The position numbers and the translations under genes were made by a program. The notes beneath the pieces were generated by a model. It was not told where the DNA came from. It did no database searches and saw only the letters and a program-made list of their open reading frames with translations. A stretch of 27,365 nucleotides of DNA from Clostridia bacterium (GTDB lineage Bacteria; Bacillota; Clostridia; Oscillospirales; Acutalibacteraceae), in the NCBI GenBank assembly GCA_900770165.1, contig CAAGJJ010000050.1:1-27365 (forward strand). Reading direction: 5' to 3'. Positions 1 to 6,952 of the stretch are shown here, in pieces (within the stretch, counting starts at the first letter, position 1; each line of letters opens with the position of its first letter).

Positions 1-729
1 ATAACTGTCTCTTACAGATTCCTCTATATTCTTTTCGTAAACTCTATTTAGTTTCTCGCTAAGCTTTATTTTTAATTCTTCTACTTGCTCTTTATTTGTT
101 TCTATATTTATTAAGTTTATTCTCGTACTTAATCTTTCTGCTTTCTCTGTATTTTTCAATACTTTTTTAGTTAAAGGATCATAATTATCCTCTATACTAT
201 TATAAGAAATATTATTTAATTTTTTATTTTTATCAGTTTCGACTATTTTTTTTTTTAAGTTTTTATAAAGAGATGCTAGCAATTCATTAAAATCATCTTC
301 ACTAGAAATACTATTTCCAATTATAACTTTAATCTGATTTATTTGGGAATCATTCAGGTATGATTTAGCGAACAATAGTTCCCTTTGGAGTTGATCTATA
401 ACTTGATCTTTTACTGTTGAAACACTTCTTACAAATGAATTCTGTCCATTCTGAATAGCCCTGATCTGAAGTAAAAGATTAATAATCAAATCAGTATTAT
501 CATATTGCAACATATTGCCATTCATTGAATATACAAGACGACTATTAGAAAACCTAGAACTAGATTTATCGTCTAACCTAGTAGCTATATTTTCAAAATA
601 CTCTGTATCTAACAATGTTTTGAACCCATTATTGAAAGTATCTAATCTGCTAAGTATAGTCATAGATGTAGATACATTTATCAAATTTGAAGTATTAATT
701 AAAGTTTTAAAACTACGGTTACTAAACAT
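1..729 (-). CDS. Unknown coiled-coil-type protein of the injection-system operon, C-terminus cut by window edge
   Basis: The frame stays open for 243 codons from an ATG at 729 to the window edge. A GAGGGA ribosome binding site lies about 8 bases upstream of the ATG. The product is hydrophilic, rich in Asn, Ser, Lys and Glu, and its visible second half (from about residue 150) is heavily charged with helical, coiled-coil character. I see no transmembrane segment, Cys cluster or enzymatic motif. It follows the second tube gene in the contractile operon, a position where a tape-measure or other long internal protein would be reasonable, but that is inference from position and composition only. 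I do not recognise the family. Any large domain would lie outside the window. Confidence 0.75.
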   Translation of the reverse strand, partial: MFSNRSFKTLINTSNLINVSTSMTILSRLDTFNNGFKTLLDTEYFENIATRLDDKSSSRFSNSRLVYSMNGNMLQYDNTDLIINLLLQIRAIQNGQNSFVRSVSTVKDQVIDQLQRELLFAKSYLNDSQINQIKVIIGNSISSEDDFNELLASLYKNLKKKIVETDKNKKLNNISYNSIEDNYDPLTKKVLKNTEKAERLSTRINLINIETNKEQVEELKIKLSEKLNRVYEKNIEESVRDSY

Positions 730-784
730 ATTTACATTCCCTCAAAACATATATTAAAATTATTTTGGTTAAAGTCACAAGCAA

Positions 785-1324
785 TTAAAATATAGAACTA
801 AGCGTACCGAGTAATTTCAGCCTTGCAACAGAATCTCTTTTTAATCCATTGTGAATAACTGTCATTGTTTCAATAAGTGGCTGTGTTCCTGACATTGAAT
901 CCAGTTCACTAACTGACCATTCGGATAATCCCTGAGCAACAAAAGAGTATGAAGCCTTTGGCACATGGTTTCTATTTAATACAACAATACGTCCAGCGGC
1001 ACCTCTAATACTTTTACACCTCTGCATTAAGAAAACTGTCTCTTTATCCATTGGACAAAAATAGTCAGATAAAAATGGATCTCGAAAACCTCCAGTTGGT
1101 ATACCTCGCTTAAATGTTAATTCGTGAGGAGAAGACTGTGGGTTCATAAGTCTAATTGGATAATCATTTCTACCACCCTCATTTATATATTGAAAATCTC
1201 TTTTCATTCCAATTCCAGATATAGATTGAAATGGAATAATAAGTTTACCAAGAATAACAATAAAATGGAATGAAAGAACTGGTTCACCAGTATCAGTTAC
1301 AGCACTAACTACATCTTGAAGCAT
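785..1324 (-). CDS. Second tail-tube (gp19/Hcp-like) protein of the contractile injection system
   Basis: A 179-aa protein with the hallmarks of the gp19/Afp tube family: an N-terminal strand pattern around 'DTGEPVLSFHF', a 'GIGMKRDFQYINEGG' segment, a 'LTFKRGI' strand, and a C-terminal 'SLIETMTVIHNGL'-like end (actual text 'PLIETMTVIHNGL'). This family builds the inner tube or the tube-baseplate adaptor of contractile tails. The frame is open up to 1408, but that upstream part overlaps the preceding ORF; the ATG at 1324 follows GGAAGGGA at good distance and starts the family-like sequence, so I chose it. Its divergence from the tube encoded at 2057-2515 suggests a specialised ring (baseplate-proximal or cap side), as eCIS loci commonly carry several tube paralogues. 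Confidence 0.8.
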   Translation of the reverse strand: MLQDVVSAVTDTGEPVLSFHFIVILGKLIIPFQSISGIGMKRDFQYINEGGRNDYPIRLMNPQSSPHELTFKRGIPTGGFRDPFLSDYFCPMDKETVFLMQRCKSIRGAAGRIVVLNRNHVPKASYSFVAQGLSEWSVSELDSMSGTQPLIETMTVIHNGLKRDSVARLKLLGTLSSIF

Positions 1325-1376
1325 AACAATCTTCCCTTCCTTATCATAAACTATCACTTTATATAAAAAACTAAAA

Positions 1377-1562
1377 CTATATATCAAAAATGTTTTTTGT
1401 ATCACCATTCATTTTTTTATTAATCTTAGATATCTCTCTACAAAATCTAACTCTTTCCTTGTGTTCCAATTTCATAATCTCTTCATGAGACCAGTGAAAA
1501 TAATATGCTAAAAAAGCTATCTCCTCGTACAGTGTATTAAGGGGATAACTTTTTAAGATTCC
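1377..1562 (-). CDS. DUF6760-like small protein with no canonical start codon; candidate -1 frameshift extension of the upstream gene
   Basis: In the frame -1 to the upstream gene, 61 codons encode 'YPLNTLYEEIAFLAYYFHW', then 'SHEEIMKLEHKERVRF', followed by a short basic tail and TAG. I recognise this as the short helical family I know as DUF6760, found in eCIS loci beside the tube and chaperone genes. The frame is closed upstream by a TAA only 7 codons before the overlap, and between that stop and the conserved YPL there is no ATG, GTG or TTG (only ATT and ATC). The upstream gene ends ATG-CTG-GGG-GAA-TCT-TAA, so a -1 slip on the run of five G would join both into one protein. Alternatives: an ATC/ATT start after the G-rich stretch, or a sequence error. 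Coordinates given start at the first codon after a slip at GGG. Confidence 0.6.
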   Translation of the reverse strand, partial: GILKSYPLNTLYEEIAFLAYYFHWSHEEIMKLEHKERVRFCREISKINKKMNGDTKNIFDI

Positions 1563-1921
1563 CCCAGCATTGGTACCCCCGTTACAAATTTATGTGAACA
1601 TTTAGGACAAGTTACCTGCATTCTAATTGGCTCAACAGAGTTTATTGTTTGATATAAATTCTGAAGATAAGCTATATCCGGTGTGAACAATTGTTCGATA
1701 ATTTTGGTATTAATATTCTCTATTGTTCCCAACTTAGTTACAACTCTTGCTAACAATGCAATGCTTAAATATCCTGGATTCTGCTGCACCTTAGGATCTT
1801 TAAGAGGTATTATCTCATCTGCTGCAGTTGCTAATCTCATAATACCTTTTTTATGAACCTCTCCATTTTCATCTACATAACCTTTTGGTAATTCAAACTC
1901 AATTTCTGTTTTAAAAGACAT
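1553..1921 (-). CDS. Tail-assembly-chaperone-like protein of the injection system
   Basis: A 122-aa acidic protein. Residues 1-100 include a 'FELPKGYVDENGEVHKKGIM' opening and an 'MRLATAADEI' strand, typical of the small phage-tail proteins encoded between the tube and the rest of the baseplate in eCIS loci. Near the C-terminus is a CPKCSH motif (C105, C108, H110), a partial zinc-binding knuckle common in this family. The ATG at 1921 follows GGGGGA-AAGAG and was chosen over an upstream in-frame ATG at 1978, which would add a hydrophobic, non-family-like stretch. By position and shape it matches the 'G' half of a phage G/GT tail chaperone, and the next ORF could be its 'T' half. The chaperone role is inferred. 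Confidence 0.65.
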   Translation of the reverse strand: MSFKTEIEFELPKGYVDENGEVHKKGIMRLATAADEIIPLKDPKVQQNPGYLSIALLARVVTKLGTIENINTKIIEQLFTPDIAYLQNLYQTINSVEPIRMQVTCPKCSHKFVTGVPMLGES

Positions 1922-2009
1922 TTTATCTCTTTCCCCCATATAAATATTTAATACATTTAATAAGCATAGTATTATCAAAAGACATTCTTAAAAAGTTCTT
2001 AAGTAAGTC

Positions 2010-2038
2010 ATTTACACCACCCAAAGGGTGGTGTAAAT
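2010..2038 (-). promoter_or_regulatory. Perfect 13-bp hairpin between tube and chaperone genes
   Basis: Bases 2010-2022 and 2026-2038 are perfect inverted repeats around a 3-base AAA loop (TTT on the transcript). The hairpin sits 18 bases past the tube stop codon and about 90 bases before the chaperone start. No U run follows on the transcribed strand, so it is not a classical terminator. It could protect the 3' end of the sheath-tube mRNA or give partial attenuation, keeping tube and sheath levels far above the downstream genes. Confidence 0.7.
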
Positions 2039-2056
2039 ATGACAATTACTACTTAA

Positions 2057-2515
2057 TTATTTTGTACGTCTAAGACCTTCATGTGCTATTTCAATTGTTT
2101 CAATAGAAATATCTGAAGAAGTTGAATTCAAATCTGGGCCTGTATACTTAGTAACCCATGCACTAGATGCAGTCCATACAGCCGCATCCTCACCACTATC
2201 ATTCATTAGTGTTATTGTTAGTTCTTTTTTATCAGTGGTATGATCAACACTACCTTCTAAATAATTTCCAACTGTGTTGTAAAAATCAAGTCTATCTCCA
2301 ACTAAACATTGTTTAATTGTAATATTTCCATATTTAGCAAGGCCTGGATATTTACGAACTGTAAATAAAACATCGTCTCCAGCTCTATACTCAGCTACAT
2401 CAAATTCAGCATCAAGGCCAGAAACCTCATTTGCGTAGACTGCACAGTCATCATTGAAATCAATTCTAAATCTATATCCCTTCAGTAAAACCACATCAGT
2501 CAAATCTTGTGGCAT
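2057..2515 (-). CDS. Inner tail-tube protein (gp19/Afp1-like) of the contractile injection system
   Basis: A 152-aa tube-family protein directly after the sheath gene, the standard order in eCIS and phage tails. It opens 'MPQDLTDVVLLKGYRFRIDF', followed by a 'SGLDAEFDVAEYRAGDD' segment that matches the GG/GE loop region of gp19-type tubes, and it ends with an 'ISIETIEIAHEGL' strand that closes the beta barrel in this family. Hexameric rings of this protein would form the rigid tube inside the sheath. An ATG at 2521 is only 1-2 bases from the GGGGAG site, whereas the ATG at 2515 is 7 bases away, so the latter is preferred. A strong hairpin follows the stop codon. Confidence 0.85.
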   Translation of the reverse strand: MPQDLTDVVLLKGYRFRIDFNDDCAVYANEVSGLDAEFDVAEYRAGDDVLFTVRKYPGLAKYGNITIKQCLVGDRLDFYNTVGNYLEGSVDHTTDKKELTITLMNDSGEDAAVWTASSAWVTKYTGPDLNSTSSDISIETIEIAHEGLRRTK

Positions 2516-2620
2516 ATACATTCTCCCCTTTCATAGTATTTCATATTGAACTTTACTTTAAACCATAAATTAATATAGCCTAATATTGGCAAATAACCAA
2601 ATATAAAACACTTACTTTAA

Positions 2621-4342
2621 TTATTCGCCTGTTTTTTGTGTAATACGGAATATTACAAACTCTGCTGGTTTAACAGGTGCAACACCAATTACACAGATCA
2701 AACGACCATTGTCAATGTCATCTTTACTCATAGTATTAGGACCAATATCTACAAAGAAAGCATCTGCTGCTGAAGTACCGGCTAATGCACCACTTCTCCA
2801 TACACCTTCCAAAAATACTTCAATGGTTCTTTGTACTCTAGTCCAGAGTAACTGATCATTTGGCTCGAATACTACCCAATTTGTATTAGCTTTAATAGAT
2901 TCTTCTAAGAATATAAATAAACGTCTTACGTTAATATATTTCCATAATGGTTTAGAAGAAGCTGTTCGTGCACCCCAAACTCTAATTCCTGCTCCAGGGA
3001 ATTTCCTAATTAAGTTAACACCCTTTGGATTTAGTAAATCTTGTTCACCAACATTATAGTTGCAATATAGGCCTGTACAATTTGCAATTGTTTCATTAGC
3101 AGGTGCCTTATGAACACCTCTTGAATTATCGCTTCTTGCATAGATTCCCATAATTGAACCAGATGGTGGAATATAAGTATTTTTCTTGTCTAGAGGATCA
3201 AACACCTCAAGCCAAGGATGGTACATAGCGCAATAGTCGCTATCTACTATATCTCTATGTTTCATTATATCTGTAACTGATTTGCTATCTTTAGGAATAT
3301 CTAAAACAGCAAATCTGCTTCCTAGATTTTCACAATGAGAAACAAGTGATAATTGTACATTAGGACTTACAATACCAGGAACAGCCATAATACTTACATC
3401 TAAGTTATCTAAGAATGCTTGTATACCAGTACGTGAACCTGGACCTTTATCTACACCAATAAAATCAGCATCAGATAAAGCATCTGCTGTTCCATTTGAA
3501 CCAGCTTTAAGAATAATTTTTACTGTTTCACTTTCTGTATCAAAAACTTCACGAACTACATCCATTGGAGCAATTGGAAGTAAATTAGCCTTTGCAGTTA
3601 CATCTACTAATTCAGATTTTGCAAGTTGTTTCTCAATGAAATTAGGAATATTAACATTAAGTGAAACATAGTCGTAACTTTCAACTGTTTCGTCGTATCT
3701 AACTTCTATGTTCATTTCACAAGTTCTAATTGTAACTGTAGGCAAAAGTTGTTTGTCAATTACATCAGCTGCAAATGGAGCTTCAAATGTAATAGTATTT
3801 CCATCTACTGCAGTTATAGTATTATATTCTGGAGATCCTGCACCTTCAAGTAAAACTACATCTCCTACTTCAAAACCTGTAGCATTTTTAGCTTTATAAG
3901 AGCCTGTACCCAAATCTTCAAAAATCTGAGTTTTAGCTTTACTAGATTCGCTAAAATTAATTGAAACAGAATTTCCCCATACTCCAGGGTTTTTAGCACT
4001 AAACTCGATAATTCCTTCTTGTCCTTCAGCAGGTACACTTTTAGCCGTTGCAGCATTTGGAGGCACAACTCTCATAATGAAAGCACGAGCTCCACCATTT
4101 GCAAAGAAATGGTTAACTGCATATGCTAAGTAGCGATATTCACCAAATTCATTCTCTTGCAAATATCCTCCGTATTTACGATTGAAATCTGCAGGACTTG
4201 TAACTAGAACTGGTGCCCCTACTACATTACCTTTTTCAGCAAGTCCAATAAAACCAGCTGTACTTGTGCTCACTCCCTGCATAGGTGCGGAGCCACTATC
4301 ATACTCTTCCACATAGACTCCTGGTGATAAATACTCAGCCAT
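2621..4342 (-). CDS. Contractile tail sheath protein (eCIS type)
   Basis: A 573-aa sheath subunit. The N-terminus 'YLSPGVYVEEYDSGSAP' and 'TAGFIGLAEKG' are the signature of phage/eCIS sheaths. A middle region (about 130-210) looks like the surface-exposed inserted domain, and the C-terminal third carries 'WRSGALAG' and 'FRITQKTGE', typical of the handshake arm and terminal strand exchanged between neighbouring subunits. 'GRLICVIGVAPVKPAEFV' is characteristic of the eCIS/Afp-PVC branch rather than of PBSX-type phage sheaths. The protein is expected to polymerise around the tube and contract on firing. The length suits the eCIS branch and differs clearly from the 345-aa sheath at 14234-15271. 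The leader holds a hairpin and a strong unlinked ribosome-binding-like site. Confidence 0.95.
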   Translation of the reverse strand: MAEYLSPGVYVEEYDSGSAPMQGVSTSTAGFIGLAEKGNVVGAPVLVTSPADFNRKYGGYLQENEFGEYRYLAYAVNHFFANGGARAFIMRVVPPNAATAKSVPAEGQEGIIEFSAKNPGVWGNSVSINFSESSKAKTQIFEDLGTGSYKAKNATGFEVGDVVLLEGAGSPEYNTITAVDGNTITFEAPFAADVIDKQLLPTVTIRTCEMNIEVRYDETVESYDYVSLNVNIPNFIEKQLAKSELVDVTAKANLLPIAPMDVVREVFDTESETVKIILKAGSNGTADALSDADFIGVDKGPGSRTGIQAFLDNLDVSIMAVPGIVSPNVQLSLVSHCENLGSRFAVLDIPKDSKSVTDIMKHRDIVDSDYCAMYHPWLEVFDPLDKKNTYIPPSGSIMGIYARSDNSRGVHKAPANETIANCTGLYCNYNVGEQDLLNPKGVNLIRKFPGAGIRVWGARTASSKPLWKYINVRRLFIFLEESIKANTNWVVFEPNDQLLWTRVQRTIEVFLEGVWRSGALAGTSAADAFFVDIGPNTMSKDDIDNGRLICVIGVAPVKPAEFVIFRITQKTGE

Positions 4343-4351
4343 AAATTTTCC

Positions 4352-4379
4352 GGTTCTCTGCTATTTTTTAGCAAGAACC
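4352..4379 (-). promoter_or_regulatory. Stem-loop directly upstream of the sheath ribosome binding site
   Basis: Arms 4352-4357/4374-4379 (6 bp) and 4359-4362/4370-4373 (4 bp), with one bulged base at 4358 and an A-rich loop on the transcript. The hairpin ends immediately before the weak GGAAAA site that serves the sheath ATG at 4342. It could influence translation or mRNA stability of the sheath message. Confidence 0.5.
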
Positions 4380-4385
4380 TCTCAA

Positions 4386-4393
4386 CTCCTTTC
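4386..4393 (-). promoter_or_regulatory. Strong Shine-Dalgarno-like GAAAGGAG with no gene after it
   Basis: GAAAGGAG lies about 45 bases upstream of the sheath ATG in the untranslated leader. No sizeable ORF starts at a proper distance: the nearest TTG frame runs out of phase into the sheath gene. Such orphan sites are known in Firmicutes as STAB-SD elements that bind 30S subunits and shield mRNA from 5' decay. Its presence before the most heavily needed structural gene is suggestive; the role is inferred. Confidence 0.35.
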
Positions 4394-4485
4394 GTTTTGA
4401 GATTTTCAACCTGAATGATTAATTTATTAACAAACAAACTAAATTTTTAGTCTGCTGTACACCAATTATTGCTTTATAACATTTA

Positions 4486-5559
4486 TTATCCTGAATCATC
4501 AACTTCAGCAGAATGATTCAACTCATCTTTATCATCTTCTGTAACCTCTTCTACAACTTTCTTAAAAGAGTTTGCATTATCCTTTGAATTTGCATTATTA
4601 TTAGGATTTTCATCTCCATCATCAAAAACTTTTTCATCTTTATCTTCATTGCTGTTTATATTAGTTTCTTCAGCAAAAGTTTTTGGTATATCTGTTTCTA
4701 TATTTTCTTCCTTATTAAAACCTATATTTGAAGGTTCAATTGGTTTATTGTCATTTTGTAAAGCTAACCACTTTTTCTTCAAATATATAATATAATCATC
4801 ATCAATAATACTGTTGCTGTTAATTTTTTCTCTAGCTTCTAATATAGCCTTCCTTACATTTTTTTCAAGCTGCATTTTTTTATAATCTTTTATTTGTTTC
4901 AAGTTTGACAGCACATTCATAGCAGTATGTTTTTCACTACGATTTATATTACTTTCGTTTTTATCTTTGTTAATTAAATCTCTTTGCCGTTTTTCATAAT
5001 TAGTATTTTTAAATGGAACAACTTTATCTACAGTTGTATTTTCATCGTTTTTTCTAGATAGCTCTTCAAATTGTTCATTAAACATCGATCTAGACTTATA
5101 AGACTTAGTTTTAAACTCAACAGAATCTAAAGTAAAACTTTTTTCATTACTATAAAATTTCTCATTATTATGTACTTTTTTAGATTTAGTGTGTTTTTCT
5201 ATAACACGACTATTTTCTGTAATTTGCTTATCTCTAATAAAAGAAAAAATAGTCTGTTTATTTTTTTTATCATAACCGACTTCAATTAAACCTGTATCCA
5301 TATCAATTTGAGATACTTTATCTGGGCTATCTTCCTTTTTTGAAGTTTGGCTTCTTTTAACACTTTCCATCTTTTCTTGGTCTTTAGATTTAACATAATT
5401 AAGACGATTAGTACAATTTCTATCTACCGAGCCAATATATTGTTTGCAATTAAGATCATCTAAAGAAGATAATGAAATATTTTCCCCTAAATTTTTTTCT
5501 GGAATTTGAGGTATAGATGATTTTTTCTTTTTTTTTTGATTTTCAAAAGAATACATCAT
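4486..5559 (-). CDS. Lysine- and asparagine-rich disordered protein, first gene of the injection-system operon
   Basis: A 357-aa highly charged protein of low complexity. It begins with a stretch of five Lys at about residues 10-14, is dominated by Lys, Asn, Ser, Asp and Glu, and ends in an acidic tail (last ~70 residues rich in Asp, Glu and Asn). I see no signal peptide, membrane helix, catalytic motif or repeat unit; only a helical stretch near residues 210-270 ('NVRKAILEAREKINSNS') looks folded. It starts at an ATG-ATG pair behind AAAGGATGAGGT, downstream of a good promoter, and is followed by the sheath gene 143 bases later. I do not recognise it. Possible roles are a loaded cargo, an assembly factor or a cell-anchoring protein; none is supported beyond its place as leader gene. 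Confidence 0.75.
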   Translation of the reverse strand: MMYSFENQKKKKKSSIPQIPEKNLGENISLSSLDDLNCKQYIGSVDRNCTNRLNYVKSKDQEKMESVKRSQTSKKEDSPDKVSQIDMDTGLIEVGYDKKNKQTIFSFIRDKQITENSRVIEKHTKSKKVHNNEKFYSNEKSFTLDSVEFKTKSYKSRSMFNEQFEELSRKNDENTTVDKVVPFKNTNYEKRQRDLINKDKNESNINRSEKHTAMNVLSNLKQIKDYKKMQLEKNVRKAILEAREKINSNSIIDDDYIIYLKKKWLALQNDNKPIEPSNIGFNKEENIETDIPKTFAEETNINSNEDKDEKVFDDGDENPNNNANSKDNANSFKKVVEEVTEDDKDELNHSAEVDDSG

Positions 5560-5596
5560 ACCTCATCCTTTCAGGAGCTAAATATTTATTATAGAC

Positions 5597-5625
5597 AGCA
5601 TATCACAGCAAATGTTAAATGTCAA
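5597..5625 (-). promoter_or_regulatory. Sigma-A promoter of the injection-system operon
   Basis: On the minus strand, TTGACA (5620-5625, full consensus) is followed after 17 bases by TATGCT (5597-5602), preceded by TG for an extended -10. Transcription would start near 5590, about 30 bases before the first gene. The consensus quality suggests expression in ordinary growth unless a repressor acts. Confidence 0.7.
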
Positions 5626-5880
5626 CAAGTTTTGCTTGGTAATTGCAATATTTTTTAAGCATATAATACGTATTGTGCATTATTTCCCAAAAAAATTCAA
5701 ATTATTAGTAAAATTTATTGTGGCATTATTATATGTAATATTTATATTTGAATTATATATTAACATAATGTTAACATTCTTTTAATATCGATTTTTTTCA
5801 TATTTTTACTTATTATTTTTTAATATACATTTTATAATAACAACTGAAATACTGAATTTCTTTCTACTTTATATAAAATG

Positions 5881-5889
5881 TGGTATAAT
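5881..5889 (+). promoter_or_regulatory. Extended -10 promoter of the DnaD/DnaC-like operon
   Basis: TGGTATAAT is a perfect extended -10 element (TGn-TATAAT, hexamer 5884-5889). The -35 position (about 5861-5866, TTTCTA) is poor, as usual for extended -10 promoters. It lies about 20 bases before the ATG, so the leader is very short. Confidence 0.6.
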
Positions 5890-5908
5890 TTTATAAGAGG
5901 TGTTACAT

Positions 5909-6952
5909 ATGAATTTTTCATTAAACTTAGGTGATTGGAATTCTATTTTTGCAGTCCCTACTTCGATAGTAGACAAGCATATAAAACTAGCAGGTGCTGC
6001 ACAACTTAAGGTTCTTTTATGGATTTTAAGACATGCTGGTAGCAATTTTTCAATTGAAGATATTTCTAAATCTTTATCTATGCATCCTGCTGATGTTAAA
6101 GATTCCATGCAATATTGGATAGAAACTAATATTTTATTAATCTCAGATAATGTAATAACCCCTGCAAATATTGAAACACCTAAGCCACACTCAATTGTTG
6201 AAAAATCTGAACACAAAGATACTACAAATAATAATAATAATAATAATGAAATTCACAAATCTGAAAAAAAGCCTAGACCTTTATCAAGACCACTAAAACC
6301 CGACAGCCTCTATACCGCAGAAAGGATTAATAGTGATCCTGAAATTAAGTTTCTTACTCAAGAAGCACAAATGATATTAGGCCGTCCAATATCTAATGGA
6401 GACTGTGCTACACTATTAATGATACATGACAATGATGGCCTTCCTGTTAATGTAATTATAATGATCTTACAATATGCTGTTGGAATTGGTAAGCCAAATA
6501 TGAAGTATATAGAAAAAGTGGCAATTTCTTGGGCTAATGAAGAAATCGATACTATTGAAAAAGCTGAAAATAAAATAAGAGAATTAAGCAAACGTCAAAA
6601 AGCATGGAAAACAATTGAAAAAATTATTGGAATTGAACATAGATCTCCAACCTCTAAAGAGGATGAATTCGCAAATAAATGGATTAATGAATGGAAATTT
6701 AACGAGGCTATGATAAGAGAAGCATATGAGCGATGCGTAAACTCCAAAGGTAAATATATAGCAAGTTATATGGACAGTATAATAAAGCGCTGGAATAGTT
6801 TGAATATTCGTTCAATTGAGCAAGCTCACGATGAAAAACGTACAGTAAAATCTAAAAATTATCAAGAAACTAAACGCACTCCTTCATATAATATTGAAGA
6901 ATATGAAAAATATAGTATCTTTGATGATGACAATGATACGGAGGTTGTGTAA
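5909..6952 (+). CDS. DnaD-domain primosome protein
   Basis: A 347-aa protein. Residues about 20-78 resemble the N-terminal winged-helix of DnaD ('LKVLLWILRHAG', 'EDISKSLSMHPADVKDSMQYW'). A linker with seven Asn in a row (about 107-113) leads to two C-terminal DnaD-like helical domains: about 138-224 (ending 'YIEKVAISWANEEIDTIEKAE') and about 238-310 (with 'YIASYMDSIIKRW'). DnaD-type proteins bind DNA and help load the replicative helicase at replication start or restart. GTG at 5900 is also in frame, but it lies inside the AGAGG ribosome binding site, so the ATG at 5909 is the start. The stop codon abuts the ATG of the helicase-loader gene, fitting one functional unit. Confidence 0.88.
   Translation: MNFSLNLGDWNSIFAVPTSIVDKHIKLAGAAQLKVLLWILRHAGSNFSIEDISKSLSMHPADVKDSMQYWIETNILLISDNVITPANIETPKPHSIVEKSEHKDTTNNNNNNNEIHKSEKKPRPLSRPLKPDSLYTAERINSDPEIKFLTQEAQMILGRPISNGDCATLLMIHDNDGLPVNVIIMILQYAVGIGKPNMKYIEKVAISWANEEIDTIEKAENKIRELSKRQKAWKTIEKIIGIEHRSPTSKEDEFANKWINEWKFNEAMIREAYERCVNSKGKYIASYMDSIIKRWNSLNIRSIEQAHDEKRTVKSKNYQETKRTPSYNIEEYEKYSIFDDDNDTEVV
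6227..6247 (+). repeat. In-frame (AAT)7 trinucleotide repeat coding for seven Asn
   Basis: Seven consecutive AAT codons in the linker between the winged-helix and first DnaD domain. A simple tandem repeat like this can change length by slippage in whole codons, which would only alter linker length. Confidence 0.9.

Larger units (their letters stand above)
5560..5908. other. Divergent AT-rich control region between the injection-system and primosome operons
   Basis: About 350 bases without a gene. It holds the leftward promoter at 5597-5625, the rightward promoter around 5881-5889 and, between them, very AT-rich DNA (5640-5860). I see no clear long inverted repeat, riboswitch or RNA gene in the middle part. 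Confidence 0.7.

Noticed and set aside
515..757. Plus-strand ORF of 80 codons at 515-757
   Set aside because: Antisense shadow of the long minus-strand ORF 1-729, with no ribosome binding site and no family-like sequence.
4386..4393. A leader peptide gene after the GAAAGGAG site
   Set aside because: The nearest start (TTG) leads into an out-of-phase frame across the sheath start with no recognisable product, so an orphan site is the simpler reading.
5640..5860. Replication origin or DnaA-box cluster in the AT-rich gap beside the DnaD/DnaC-like genes
   Set aside because: The region is AT-rich but I found no set of TTATNCACA-type boxes; AT content alone is not enough.
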